From Hymenobacter guriensis (GTDB taxonomy: Bacteria > Bacteroidota > Bacteroidia > Cytophagales > Hymenobacteraceae), in NCBI RefSeq assembly GCF_015773195.1, contig NZ_JADWYK010000008.1, positions 1 to 64,000 on the forward strand: a stretch of DNA of 64,000 bases. The letters are read 5' to 3'. Made by a program: the position numbers and the translations under genes. Below the pieces are notes generated by a model, which ran no database searches, was not told where the DNA came from, and saw nothing but the letters and a program-made list of their open reading frames with translations. Of the stretch, positions 33,965 through 41,840 are shown piece after piece (positions within the stretch are counted from its first letter, which is position 1; the number at the start of each line of letters is the position of its first letter).

Positions 33965-34798
33965 AGGCTATTATGGACTGGTGAACTAAATTGGGGTAGG
34001 GCACGTCCATTTGGTTACCCGAGTGATGTAACGGATGCGGAATAGGCCTTTGTGGCACCCTATCTGACCTTGGTGCGAGAAGATGCGTCGCAACGTCAGC
34101 ACGCGTTGCGGGGCTTGTTCAACGCCGTATGTTACCTGGCCAAGGCATGCGGCTGGCGCTACCGGCCGCATGCCTTGGCCAGCCGTGTAGCAGCAGTGGC
34201 CCGCTGGCGCGACAACCGCTGTTTTGAGCACCTGCTGGCTGATTTGCGCGAACTGGGCCGCCTGCTGGCCGGCCGCCAGGCTGAGCCCAGGGCCGTGATT
34301 CTGGATTCGCGCACGCTGCAAAGCATGCCCGAAAGTGGGGCCCGCGCGGGCTACGACGGTACCAAACGGCGCAAAAGCAGCCAGGTGCACGTGGCTGTGG
34401 ATAGGTTAGGCCATCTGCTGGCTGCGGTGGTCACGCCGGTCAACGAGCCGGACCGCGGGCCCGTGGCTGCCTTGTGTGAGCAGGTGCAGCAGGTCACGGG
34501 CCAGCAAGTCGAAGTGGCGTATGTCGACTAGGGTTACATGGGGGAAGAAGTGCAATACGCCGCAGCGGTTCACGCCATTGACCTAAAAGCCATTGCCAGG
34601 CCCGCGGGCCAGACCGGATTCGTGGTGCTGCCGCGCCGCTGGGTCGTGGAACGCAGCTTTGGTTGGGCCGCCCGCTTGCGTCGCCTGGCCCGCGACCACG
34701 AACGCCTGGCCTTGACCATGCAGCAATTCAATTTCCTCGTCTTCGTCGGCCTATTGCTAGCCAAAGGCATTTTTCAGCCTATTAGTCCATAACAGGTT
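33965..34798 (+). mobile_element. IS5-family element, inactive
   Basis: CTAG flanks both ends (33961-33964 and 34799-34802), matching the YTAR target of IS5. Terminal repeats pair AGGCTATTATGGACT with AACCTGTTATGGACT inward from the other end. 834 bp. Confidence 0.8.
33995..34792 (+). pseudogene. IS5-family transposase pseudogene
   Basis: One frame runs through the element and carries YPSDVTDAE, then AFVAPYL, ILDSRTLQS (first Asp), GYDGTKRRKSSQVHVAVD, and [11 protein letters not shown] (Glu). Two TAG codons interrupt it without any frameshift: at 34043-34045, where TGG (Trp) would be expected in TDAEWAF, and at 34529-34531, where CAG (Gln) would be expected in VDQGY. Both are single transitions. 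No clear initiator precedes the conserved N-terminus. Confidence 0.85.
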
Positions 34799-34865
34799 CT
34801 AGCCTAGTGGGCGAGGCGCAAGCAACTCGTGCTAAAGGATGAGGCCTATAGGGGGACGCGTCGAG

Positions 34866-35154
34866 TAGCACTGGCTTCTCCAGCAGCCTGCTGCCACTCC
34901 TGCAGCAGCCTCAGCACCGAGTCGGGGCCGGTGGTAGCCACGGCACCAGTGTCGCCGATGAGGGCCAGCTGGTAGCGACGCGCAGCGGCTGGCGGGGGCG
35001 TCGCCTCGGGCCAGTGGCCGTAGGCGGGAGCCACCCATACGCGCCGCCGCCAGCGGCGCTCCTGCGTGTGCCGCACCAGGAGCCACACGCTCAGCAGCGC
35101 TACCACGGCAGCGGCCACGTACCCGATAAGTAAGAGCCCCGAAGTCACGCGCAA
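34866..35154 (-). pseudogene. Truncated copy of the metallophosphoesterase 5' end
   Basis: Encodes the same membrane anchor and first 96 residues as the gene at 29025-30269, then runs into unrelated DNA (stop at 34846). It lacks every catalytic block beyond the first GDTG, so it cannot be active. Confidence 0.92.
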
Positions 35155-35228
35155 AACCAGCTAAGCATACCGGTGCGTATACGGGCTTCTGAGGCTGATA
35201 GCTGGGAACCAGGCGCGCTTAGCCGATG
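34866..35228. repeat. 363-bp direct repeat, copy 2
   Basis: Near-identical to 29981-30343 in the same orientation. The right boundary, after AGCCGATG, leads into the VOC-protein region. The left boundary follows 63 bp of unrecognised DNA after the inactive IS5 element. Confidence 0.95.
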
Positions 35229-35265
35229 CGTTTGGTTGGATCCAGCCGAATTCGGGCTGTTATTG

Positions 35266-35691
35266 TCAGCTGGGTTCCCACAGCTCCAGCTTGTTGCCTT
35301 CGGGGTCCAGGATATGGACGAATTTTCCATAGTCGAAACTCGCAATGTCGTCGAGGATGGTTACGCCGTTTTCTTTAAGCTTATCGACCAGTCCTTCGAT
35401 ATTCTGAACCCGGTAGTTAATCATAAACTCCTTTGTTGAAGGAGAGAAATAGTCACTTCCCATCTTGAAAGGACTCCATTGCAGAGAAGTTACCTCCTCT
35501 GGACGGTCAGCATTCCGGGATTCGAAGCTGGCACCCCAGTCATTGACCTCAAATCCAAGGTTATTGGCGTACCACTCCCTTATTGCCTGCGGATTGTCTG
35601 ACAAAAAGAAAATGCCTCCCACGCCCGTCACTTTTGGCGTTACGCCGACGGGTAATGGGGCGTTTGTTGATTCGTCGTTTTGCTCTTCCAT
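35266..35691 (-). CDS. VOC (glyoxalase/bleomycin-resistance) superfamily protein
   Basis: A 141-residue cytosolic protein of the vicinal-oxygen-chelate fold. The N-terminal GIFFLSDNPQAIREWYANNLG is the typical first beta-alpha-beta unit. The C-terminal VHILDPEGNKLELWEP provides the usual metal-ligand Glu strand. Substrate unknown; members include glyoxalases, dioxygenases and drug-binding proteins. About 25 N-terminal residues precede the domain. Before the 363-bp duplication it probably lay next to the phosphoesterase gene. Confidence 0.85.
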   Translation of the reverse strand: MEEQNDESTNAPLPVGVTPKVTGVGGIFFLSDNPQAIREWYANNLGFEVNDWGASFESRNADRPEEVTSLQWSPFKMGSDYFSPSTKEFMINYRVQNIEGLVDKLKENGVTILDDIASFDYGKFVHILDPEGNKLELWEPS

Positions 35692-35738
35692 CTTTCAGCG
35701 GTTTTGGTTGGGCATTGTAGCATACAGAGAATCTGCCC

Positions 35739-36371
35739 TCAAAAATTCGGGGGTGTGAGGTTCTTGAAGTGGCCGTTGAGGCGGGAGCGGTCCTTGAGCC
35801 GCTCGGTTTCCAGCAGCACGGGCAGCACCTGTTCCAGGTGTTCGGCAATGAGCTCCTGGCGCTCTAGCTCACTGGTGGCGCTCAGCAACTGGTATTCCTG
35901 CTCGGTGCTCAGGCCCAGGTGGTGGCCCAGGTCGTAGGTGCGGTAGTCGGCGGGGAGCTTTTGCAGCAGCTGGCGCAAACCCAGCACGTCGTAGAGCTGC
36001 CGGAGGTAGCCCTGGATGCGGCGGTGCAGGTCGGCATCGGGGGCGGGGTCGTCGATGATGGGTTCGATGGTGCCGGCGGCGTAGAGCTTGCCCGGGGCCT
36101 GCCGGAAAAACTCCCGAATGCGGAATACACCCAGCGCCTCGGTGCGGATGTCCATTTCGCCGGTGGGGTAGGTTTTCTCGATGCTCAGCAGGCGCATTTC
36201 CGTGCCCAGTTCCCGCACTTGGTCGGTATACAGCGGAATACCGAAAGTCAGGCTTTCTCCCAGGCAGTCTTGCACCAGCTGGCGGTAGCGGGGCTCGAAG
36301 ATGTGCAGGTTGAGCTTTTCGCCCGGAAATACGACCAGATTAAGCGGAAACAGCGGCAGCAGGCGGGGCAT
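35739..36371 (-). CDS. LON substrate-binding-domain protein
   Basis: A 210-residue protein that begins LPLFPLNLVVFPGEKLNLHIFEPRY, the diagnostic start of the LON N-terminal (PUA-like) domain. It has no AAA ATPase or Ser-Lys protease part. The C-terminal half is helical (LLSATSELERQELIAEHLEQ), also like Lon. Stand-alone versions are common and of unclear function, perhaps substrate adaptors. ATG at 36371 begins the domain; the longer frame is not family-like. Confidence 0.88.
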   Translation of the reverse strand: MPRLLPLFPLNLVVFPGEKLNLHIFEPRYRQLVQDCLGESLTFGIPLYTDQVRELGTEMRLLSIEKTYPTGEMDIRTEALGVFRIREFFRQAPGKLYAAGTIEPIIDDPAPDADLHRRIQGYLRQLYDVLGLRQLLQKLPADYRTYDLGHHLGLSTEQEYQLLSATSELERQELIAEHLEQVLPVLLETERLKDRSRLNGHFKNLTPPNF

Positions 36372-36475
36372 AGGGCAACGGGAGAAGGCGCAGACGGCGG
36401 AAAAGTAAGCAAATCCCCGGCGCAGGCCCACAAAACCCGTAATTTCGCCCGCTTGCCGATATTCTATGTAGCAGA

Positions 36476-36577
36476 ACGTCATGCAGAGCAGAGCGAAGCA
36501 TCTCGCTAGGGTAGTAACCTGATTACTACCCCAACATCAGCACGCGAGATTCCTCGACTTCGCTCGGAATGACGTTC
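36476..36577. repeat. MITE/REP-like palindromic element, copy D
   Basis: Arms ACGTCAT-x-CAGAGCAGAGCGAAGC from 36477 and the partial complement GCTTCGCTCGG-AATGACGT ending 36577; an inner GGGTAGTA/TACTACCC stem lies between. It is more divergent than copies A-C. It occupies the divergent gap between the LON-domain gene and mtgA. Confidence 0.7.
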
Positions 36578-36612
36578 TTTTAAACTTCACTCAATCACTC
36601 ATTCACTTTCCC

Positions 36613-37353
36613 GTGGCTGATTTTAAACTGTACTGGCGGCGCGGCTGGCAGCTGCTGCTGCAGGTAGGCGCTTCCCTGCTGCTCACCACCATGGTGTGGG
36701 TGCTGCTGTACCGCTGGGTGTCGCCGCCGGCTACCTGGCTGATGCTGGAGCGCCGCTCGCACCGACCCGCTGGCTACGAGCACCTGGAAAACGAGCGGCA
36801 GATTCACTACAGCTTCGTAGGGCTGGAGGAGGTGTCGGCGCAGCTGCCGCTGGCGCTGGTAGCGGCCGAGGATCAGCGCTTTCTCATGCATCACGGCTTC
36901 GATGTGGAGGCCCTCAAGAAAGCGGCCCAGCGCAACCGCGACGCCAAGAGCAAGCAGCTGGTTGGTGGCAGCACCATCAGCCAGCAGGTAGCTAAAAACG
37001 TGTTTCTCTGGAATGGGCGCAGCTACCTGCGCAAGGCCGCCGAAGCGTACTTTACGGTGCTCATTGAGCTGCTCTGGGACAAGCAGCGCATCCTGGAAAT
37101 GTACCTGAACGTGGCCGAAATGGGCGACTGTACTTTCGGGGCGGAGGCCGCTGCCCAGCGCTACTTCCACAAGCCCGCCGCCAGGCTCACCGCCTCCGAC
37201 GCAGCTCTGCTGGCGGCCATTCTGCCCAACCCGCTCAAGTTCCGGGCGGCCAGCCCCGGCCCGCAAACCCGCGCCAAGCAGCGACGGGTACTGCGCAACA
37301 TGCGCCGCCTGGGCGGCACCCGCTTCGTGCAGCAGGTACTGACGGCGGAGTAG
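36613..37353 (+). CDS. mtgA: Monofunctional peptidoglycan glycosyltransferase
   Basis: A 246-residue GT51 enzyme that polymerises lipid II into glycan strands. One N-terminal membrane helix (about 14-36) anchors it. Catalytic motifs follow in order: VAAEDQRFLMHHGFD (catalytic Glu in EDxxFxxHxG), GGSTISQQVAKN, and RKAAEAYFTVLIELLWDKQRI-type helix, then EMYLNVAEMG with the second Glu. No transpeptidase domain. GTG at 36613 is the start. A palindrome array follows the gene. Confidence 0.94.
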   Translation: MADFKLYWRRGWQLLLQVGASLLLTTMVWVLLYRWVSPPATWLMLERRSHRPAGYEHLENERQIHYSFVGLEEVSAQLPLALVAAEDQRFLMHHGFDVEALKKAAQRNRDAKSKQLVGGSTISQQVAKNVFLWNGRSYLRKAAEAYFTVLIELLWDKQRILEMYLNVAEMGDCTFGAEAAAQRYFHKPAARLTASDAALLAAILPNPLKFRAASPGPQTRAKQRRVLRNMRRLGGTRFVQQVLTAE

Positions 37354-37362
37354 CCAGCGGGC

Positions 37363-37550
37363 AGCCTCCCGCGAATATGGGAGAGCCGTGCGACAGAAAA
37401 CGAGCCCTCCCGCATTCGCGGGAGGGCTCTGAGGAAGAAAACGAGGCTTCACGCGAATGCGGGAAGGTAGTGTGGCAGAAAATCTGCTTTCCCGCATTCG
37501 CGGGAGGGCTCTGAGGAAGGAAACGGGCCTTCCCGCGAATGCGGGAAGGT
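37363..37550. repeat. Array of five short palindromes
   Basis: Five hairpins with the core CCCGC-ATTC-GCGGG or its inverse CCCGCGAATGCGGG lie at about 37363, 37402, 37446, 37488 and 37528, spaced about 40 bp. The second is a perfect 12-bp stem (GAGCCCTCCCGC). The linkers are also alike (GAGGAAGAAAACG, GAGGAAGGAAACG, GGCAGAAAA), so whole units of about 80 bp were probably duplicated. The region lies between mtgA and the next gene. Confidence 0.8.
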
Positions 37551-37621
37551 TGTTAGGAAATCAACGGGCGGCAGTACGGGCGGGGCGGTTATCTTGCGGG
37601 GCTTTCCTTTGGTTTACTCCT

Positions 37622-38059
37622 ATGCGTATTTTCTGCTGGGCGCTGGTGCCCCTGCTGCTACTCACCTCAGCCTGCGCCACTACGCGCCCCACGCCGGCCC
37701 GACAGGATATTCTGCAGGTGCTTACCTCTCAAACCGCTGCCTGGAACCGGGGTGATGTAGCCGGGTTTATGCAGGGCTACTGGGCTTCCGACTCGCTGGT
37801 GTTCATCGGCCAGAAAGGCCTTACCTACGGCTGGCAGCCTACCCTCGACAACTACCGCCGCAGCTACCCCAATGCCGAGGCCATGGGCCAGCTCACGTTT
37901 TCCAACCTGCGGGTGGAGCCACTCAGTGCCACGGCCGCGCACGTAGTAGGGCGCTGGCACCTGGCCCGCCCCGCCGTGGGCGACGTAGGCGGACATTTCC
38001 TATTGGTGTTTCGCAAGGTTAACGGCCGCTGGGTGATTGTGGCGGACCACTCGAGCTAG
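37622..38059 (+). CDS. Lipoprotein with NTF2/SnoaL-like (DUF4440-type) domain
   Basis: A 145-residue protein with a lipoprotein signal ending LLTSAC. The mature part shows the cone-shaped alpha+beta fold pattern: ILQVLTSQTAAWNRGDVAGFMQ, then DSLVFIG and a terminal FRKVNGRWVIVADHSS. This is the DUF4440-type nuclear transport factor 2 superfamily, typically small ligand-binding proteins or isomerases. No catalytic residues can be assigned. Its last 41 bp overlap the convergent phosphatase gene. Confidence 0.82.
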   Translation: MRIFCWALVPLLLLTSACATTRPTPARQDILQVLTSQTAAWNRGDVAGFMQGYWASDSLVFIGQKGLTYGWQPTLDNYRRSYPNAEAMGQLTFSNLRVEPLSATAAHVVGRWHLARPAVGDVGGHFLLVFRKVNGRWVIVADHSS

Positions 38060-39251
38060 CTGTTGGCGGCAGCGCGTGGGTACCGCCCTGGTCGCGGGCG
38101 GTGGTGGGGTCATCGGACGTAGCCTGGTCTTTGGCTTTTTCCTGCTCTACGGCTGGCACGGCTGCCGTGAACACAAGGCCCCGCTCGGCGGCGTGCTTGG
38201 CGGCCTGCACGGTGTCCTTCACCAGCAGCATTTCCACCTTGTCCCCGCGCAGTTCTTCGGAAACTTTTTCCACCATAGCTGAGCGGGCGGGCAGGTTCAC
38301 GTCGCGGATGTAAATGGCCAGGATTCGGCCGGGGTGGCGGCGTACCACCTCGCGGTAGATGTTGGCGTCTTCCTGCCCGCTGTCCCCGATGAGCACGAAC
38401 GGCAGCGTGGGGTAGGTGAGCAGCACGTTGTCGATTTCCTTGAGCTTGTGGCCGTGGTGGGCCGAGGCCTCGCCCGAGGATTTGCTTTTGAGGGCCATGT
38501 CGCGCAGCAGAATGGGGCCGGCCGGTATGTCGTTCAGGTGCAGGAAGTCCTCCAGCAAGTCAAACAGATTCCAGGGCGAGCTGCTCACGTAGAAGAAGGG
38601 GTTGTTGCGCTTGCCGTTGCGGCCCAGCTGCAGCTGCCGGTAGAACTCGGCTACCCCCTCGAAGGGCAGGCGGGAGCGGGCATTGCGCAGCAGCACAATG
38701 CGCGCCATGCGCAAGATGTCCGTAGCCGAGGTCTGAATAACGGTATCGTCCAGGTCGCTGATGATGCCGTATTCCGCATCAGCAGGCGGGATGAGCACGC
38801 GGGCCGTAGCCAGGAGCGGGGCCGGCGGAGCGGGCACGCGCTGGGGCGGGGCTACCAGGCGCACATCCACCGGGTACCACATAAAGTCTTCGGGTGTCTG
38901 CAGCTTCTGCGGGGCCAGGTTCAGAGTGAAGTAGCCTTCCTCGTCGGTGGTGATAGGGTGCTGGCTACCGTCGCCGGGCTCGATGCTAAGCCGGGCACCC
39001 GGAATTTCGGTGCTTTCGAAGCGACGATACATGTTCAGCATGTTGCGCAGTACTGAGTCCTCGTCGGCTGGCTCGCCAATGCCCCGGTCGGTGAGCAGGC
39101 GGCCCTTCACGTAAAGCCGCTCAGGCGTGCCGTAGCTGCGGTAGGGCACCAGCTGCAGCGGGTGCAGCAGCCCCAGGCGCAGGCGGGCGCGCAAAGCCAG
39201 ATCATCCAGGTTTTCGCCCCAGTCGCTGAGTCGTTGTGAGAAAGAAGCCAT
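38019..39251 (-). CDS. App1-family phosphatase (DUF2183)
   Basis: A 410-residue protein. An N-terminal region (about 40-155) resembles a small beta-domain. The catalytic part begins YGIISDLDDTVIQTS with the HAD-type DxDDT at 166-170. It continues with FFYVSSSPWNL and PFVLIGDSGQEDANIY, the App1p phosphatidate-phosphatase signature. Substrate in bacteria is unproven. The C-terminal 40 residues are low-complexity (Thr/Ser/Pro) and probably disordered. ATG at 39251 starts MASFSQRLSDWG. Confidence 0.87.
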   Translation of the reverse strand: MASFSQRLSDWGENLDDLALRARLRLGLLHPLQLVPYRSYGTPERLYVKGRLLTDRGIGEPADEDSVLRNMLNMYRRFESTEIPGARLSIEPGDGSQHPITTDEEGYFTLNLAPQKLQTPEDFMWYPVDVRLVAPPQRVPAPPAPLLATARVLIPPADAEYGIISDLDDTVIQTSATDILRMARIVLLRNARSRLPFEGVAEFYRQLQLGRNGKRNNPFFYVSSSPWNLFDLLEDFLHLNDIPAGPILLRDMALKSKSSGEASAHHGHKLKEIDNVLLTYPTLPFVLIGDSGQEDANIYREVVRRHPGRILAIYIRDVNLPARSAMVEKVSEELRGDKVEMLLVKDTVQAAKHAAERGLVFTAAVPAVEQEKAKDQATSDDPTTARDQGGTHALPPTASSSGPPQSPSGR

Positions 39252-39387
39252 AAGCGGAAATGCGGAGAAAGGAATGGTAGGAGTACGGGCTACTGCGGCT
39301 CCAATGTTACGACCGGCCCCGAAAACACAGCGGCCCGGACGGCAAGGGAATTGCCAACCGGGCCGCAACTAGCAGGATAGAGCCTGC

Positions 39388-40203
39388 TTATAAAATGCGC
39401 TTCAGTTCCTCGAAGCTGGTGTTGCTGACGGTGCGACCCGCGCATTTCAGCTCCGCCGCTTTGGCCTCAATAGCCTCAACGCGGCTGCCGGGGTCGGGGT
39501 GGGTACTCAGGAACTCGGGGTCGGTTCCGCCCTCGGCCTGCGCCTGGGCTTTGATGAAGAAGCCAGCGGCGCCGTCGCAGGAATACTGCGTGGGGTTGAG
39601 GTACACCACCGAAAAATCGTCGGCCTCTTTCTCGTAGTCGCGGCTGAACTTGAGCTGGCCCAGGTTGGCGGCCACCACGGCCAGCTGGTTGGGGTTTTCG
39701 CCCAGCACCAAACTCAGCAGCACCGAAATGCCATACTGCTGCTGTAGGGCTTTGGAGGTGTGGCGGCGGTCGGCGTGGGCAATTTCGTGGCCCAGCACGC
39801 CGGCCAGCTGGCTTTCATCGTCGAGGAACTTGATGAGGCCGGTAAACACATAGATGTGGCCGCCCGGCGTGGCAAACGCGTTCTGGATCTGGTCGTCCTT
39901 GATGATTTTGACGTCCCAGGGAAACTCGTTGCGGTAGGTGAGCTGGCCCGAGTTTAGGACTTTGTTTACTACCCCGTCGAGCAGCTGATAGGCGCGGGTG
40001 TTTTTGCTGTCGGTGCGCTCCAGCAGCTGGCCTTTTTGGCGGTAGAGGGAGTCGGTTTCGTGGGCTACTTTCTCACCCAGGGCTTTGTCATCGTCCACGG
40101 AAAACAGCAGCCGGTCGCCGTTTTCGTCTTTGGCGCAGGAAGAGGCTCCGAGCGTAACGACCAGGGCCAGCAGGAGGGAGGGTTTGAACAACAGGCGGAG
40201 CAT
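39388..40203 (-). CDS. M48-family metalloprotease lipoprotein
   Basis: A 271-residue protein. The signal ends GASSC with Cys23 as the lipidation site, so it is anchored in a membrane and faces the periplasm. HEIAH at 139-143 is the zinc motif; FSRDYEKEADDF supplies the third ligand. FATPGGHIYVFTGL precedes it as in BepA-like proteases. It shares the STHPDPGSR-type tail with the protein at 27274 (QTHPNPGNR), so the two are paralogues with presumably overlapping envelope quality-control roles. Confidence 0.88.
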   Translation of the reverse strand: MLRLLFKPSLLLALVVTLGASSCAKDENGDRLLFSVDDDKALGEKVAHETDSLYRQKGQLLERTDSKNTRAYQLLDGVVNKVLNSGQLTYRNEFPWDVKIIKDDQIQNAFATPGGHIYVFTGLIKFLDDESQLAGVLGHEIAHADRRHTSKALQQQYGISVLLSLVLGENPNQLAVVAANLGQLKFSRDYEKEADDFSVVYLNPTQYSCDGAAGFFIKAQAQAEGGTDPEFLSTHPDPGSRVEAIEAKAAELKCAGRTVSNTSFEELKRIL

Positions 40204-40485
40204 GGGCAGAAGCGGATAAGTGAACAACGGAGCCGGCAAGAGAAAAAGTGTGCCAGAAAGCTCCGCAGGCCGATACGACTGCTATGCGGCCGGTGTTGCC
40301 CGCTCCCGCGGATTTGTGATAGAGGGCAGGAAATCAACGGCAAAAAAATCATTCGACACCAGCCCGGCGAAGGGTGGGCGCCCGGCGGGAAGCCGAAAGG
40401 CCTCGAGCTGCTACTTTCCGCTGGTTTCTGCGTACAGCAGGGCCGTGCTTTCACTGCCGAAGGCCGCGTACTGTTCCTCCCGCTT

Positions 40486-41604
40486 ATGGCTACTGCTGCC
40501 CCGGCCACCCCCCGGCCCAAAGTCAAGAAAAAACACCTGGTGCCCCAGGAAGAAGCCCACGAGCTGTATAAGGACCCCGCCCGCCAGGCCGAGCTGGCCG
40601 GCCTGCGCTACTACTCCGATACCCGCCCCGGCCTCACGCGCCAGCCCGGCCCCGACGGCACCTTCCACTACCTCGATGCCAAAGGTCAGCCCGTGACGGA
40701 CGAAAAGACCCTGGCCCGCATCAGCTCCTTCGTGATTCCGCCAGCCTGGACGGATGTGTGGATTGCGCCCACCGCCACCGCCCACCTGCAGGTAACGGGC
40801 CGCGACGCCAAGGGCCGCAAGCAGTACCTCTACCACGCGGCCTGGGGCGAGGTGCGCAGCCTCACCAAGTTCAGCCGGCTGCGGGCCTTCGGCGAAAAGC
40901 TAGCCGATCTGCGCCAGCAGCTGCAGCAGGATCTGAAGCGCCCCCAGCTGGACAAGCAGAAGGTAGTAGCCCTGGTGCTCACGCTCATGGACCAGTCCTT
41001 TATCCGCGTCGGCAACAAAGAGTACGCTAAGAAGAACAAGAGCTACGGCCTCACCACCCTGCGCGACAAGCACGTGCAGGTAGCCGGGGCCGATGTGCGC
41101 CTGAGCTTTGTGGGCAAGAAAGGGGTGGCCCACGACGTGACCCTGCACGACCGGAAGCTGGCCCGCCTGGTGCAGAAGTGCAAGGAAATTCCCGGCCAGC
41201 ACCTGTTTCAGTACTACGACGCCGAAGGCCACCGGCAGGAGCTCGAATCGGGCGACGTGAACGACTACCTGCACCGCGTGACAGGCATTAGCCTTTCGGC
41301 CAAGGACTTTCGCACCTGGGGTGGCACCGTGAAAATGGTGGAGTGCCTGGAAAGCATTCTGAATGACAACCCGGAGCTGCCCAAGGAAAAAGTGCTGAAG
41401 CTGGCCGTGAAGGACGTAGCCAAAGGCCTGGGCAACACGCCTACGGTATGCAGCAAATACTACATCCACCCGCAGGTAGCCCAGCTCTTCGAGTCCGATA
41501 AACTCATCGACTACCTGCGTCGCCACGACGCCGACCCCGCCGAAAACGACCAGCTCACCCCCACCGAACACATGGTACTGGATATGCTGGCGGAGGTAAA
41601 ATAG
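40486..41604 (+). CDS. DNA topoisomerase IB
   Basis: A 372-residue poxvirus-like type IB topoisomerase. It relaxes supercoils by a 3'-phosphotyrosyl intermediate. An N-terminal DNA-clamp domain (about 35-130) is followed by the catalytic core with SFIRVGNKEYAKKNKSYGLTT-like helix, then LSFVGKKGVAHDVTL. The nucleophile is in the motif VCSKYYIHP. ATG at 40486 is the first start compatible with the family; the frame is open for 450 bp upstream without family resemblance. Confidence 0.92.
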   Translation: MATAAPATPRPKVKKKHLVPQEEAHELYKDPARQAELAGLRYYSDTRPGLTRQPGPDGTFHYLDAKGQPVTDEKTLARISSFVIPPAWTDVWIAPTATAHLQVTGRDAKGRKQYLYHAAWGEVRSLTKFSRLRAFGEKLADLRQQLQQDLKRPQLDKQKVVALVLTLMDQSFIRVGNKEYAKKNKSYGLTTLRDKHVQVAGADVRLSFVGKKGVAHDVTLHDRKLARLVQKCKEIPGQHLFQYYDAEGHRQELESGDVNDYLHRVTGISLSAKDFRTWGGTVKMVECLESILNDNPELPKEKVLKLAVKDVAKGLGNTPTVCSKYYIHPQVAQLFESDKLIDYLRRHDADPAENDQLTPTEHMVLDMLAEVK

Positions 41605-41641
41605 TGGAATTGCGATTTAGTGAGATGGTGATTTAGCGAAT

Positions 41642-41799
41642 TGTCATTGCGAGCGTAGCGAAGCAATCCGCCCTGTACAACGCCAGACCCGTTCTTCCAC
41701 CAGAAAGCCCTTTCCCGCACACGGCCGGAAAGGGCTTTTCAGTTATTCAAGCTTATCATGCTGCCTAGCACAGATGGCTTCGCTACGCTCGCAATAACA
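41642..41799. repeat. MITE/REP-like element, copy B, with internal terminator
   Basis: Arms TGTCATTGCGAGCGTAGCGA from 41642 and the near-complement inward from 41799. Weaker complementarity continues outward on both sides as GTGAGATGGTGA-like sequence toward 41619 and 41838. The interior has AGCCCTTTCC (41706) paired with GGAAAGGGCT and TTTT, a terminator-like hairpin. It separates convergent genes. Confidence 0.82.
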
Positions 41800-41840
41800 C
41801 GTCTGCCAACTCACTGAATCACTAACTCACCATCTCACCG

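Noticed and set aside
31362..34798. Simple composite transposon explaining the 363-bp duplication
   Set aside because: The IS elements carry their own short target duplications, and the 363-bp repeat boundaries coincide with no IS end.
34846..35154. Separate 102-codon membrane protein gene
   Set aside because: It is the duplicated 5' end of the metallophosphoesterase gene running into unrelated DNA.
37363..37550. CRISPR-like array
   Set aside because: The repeats are palindromic and alternate in orientation, and the spacers resemble each other; no cas genes are in the window.
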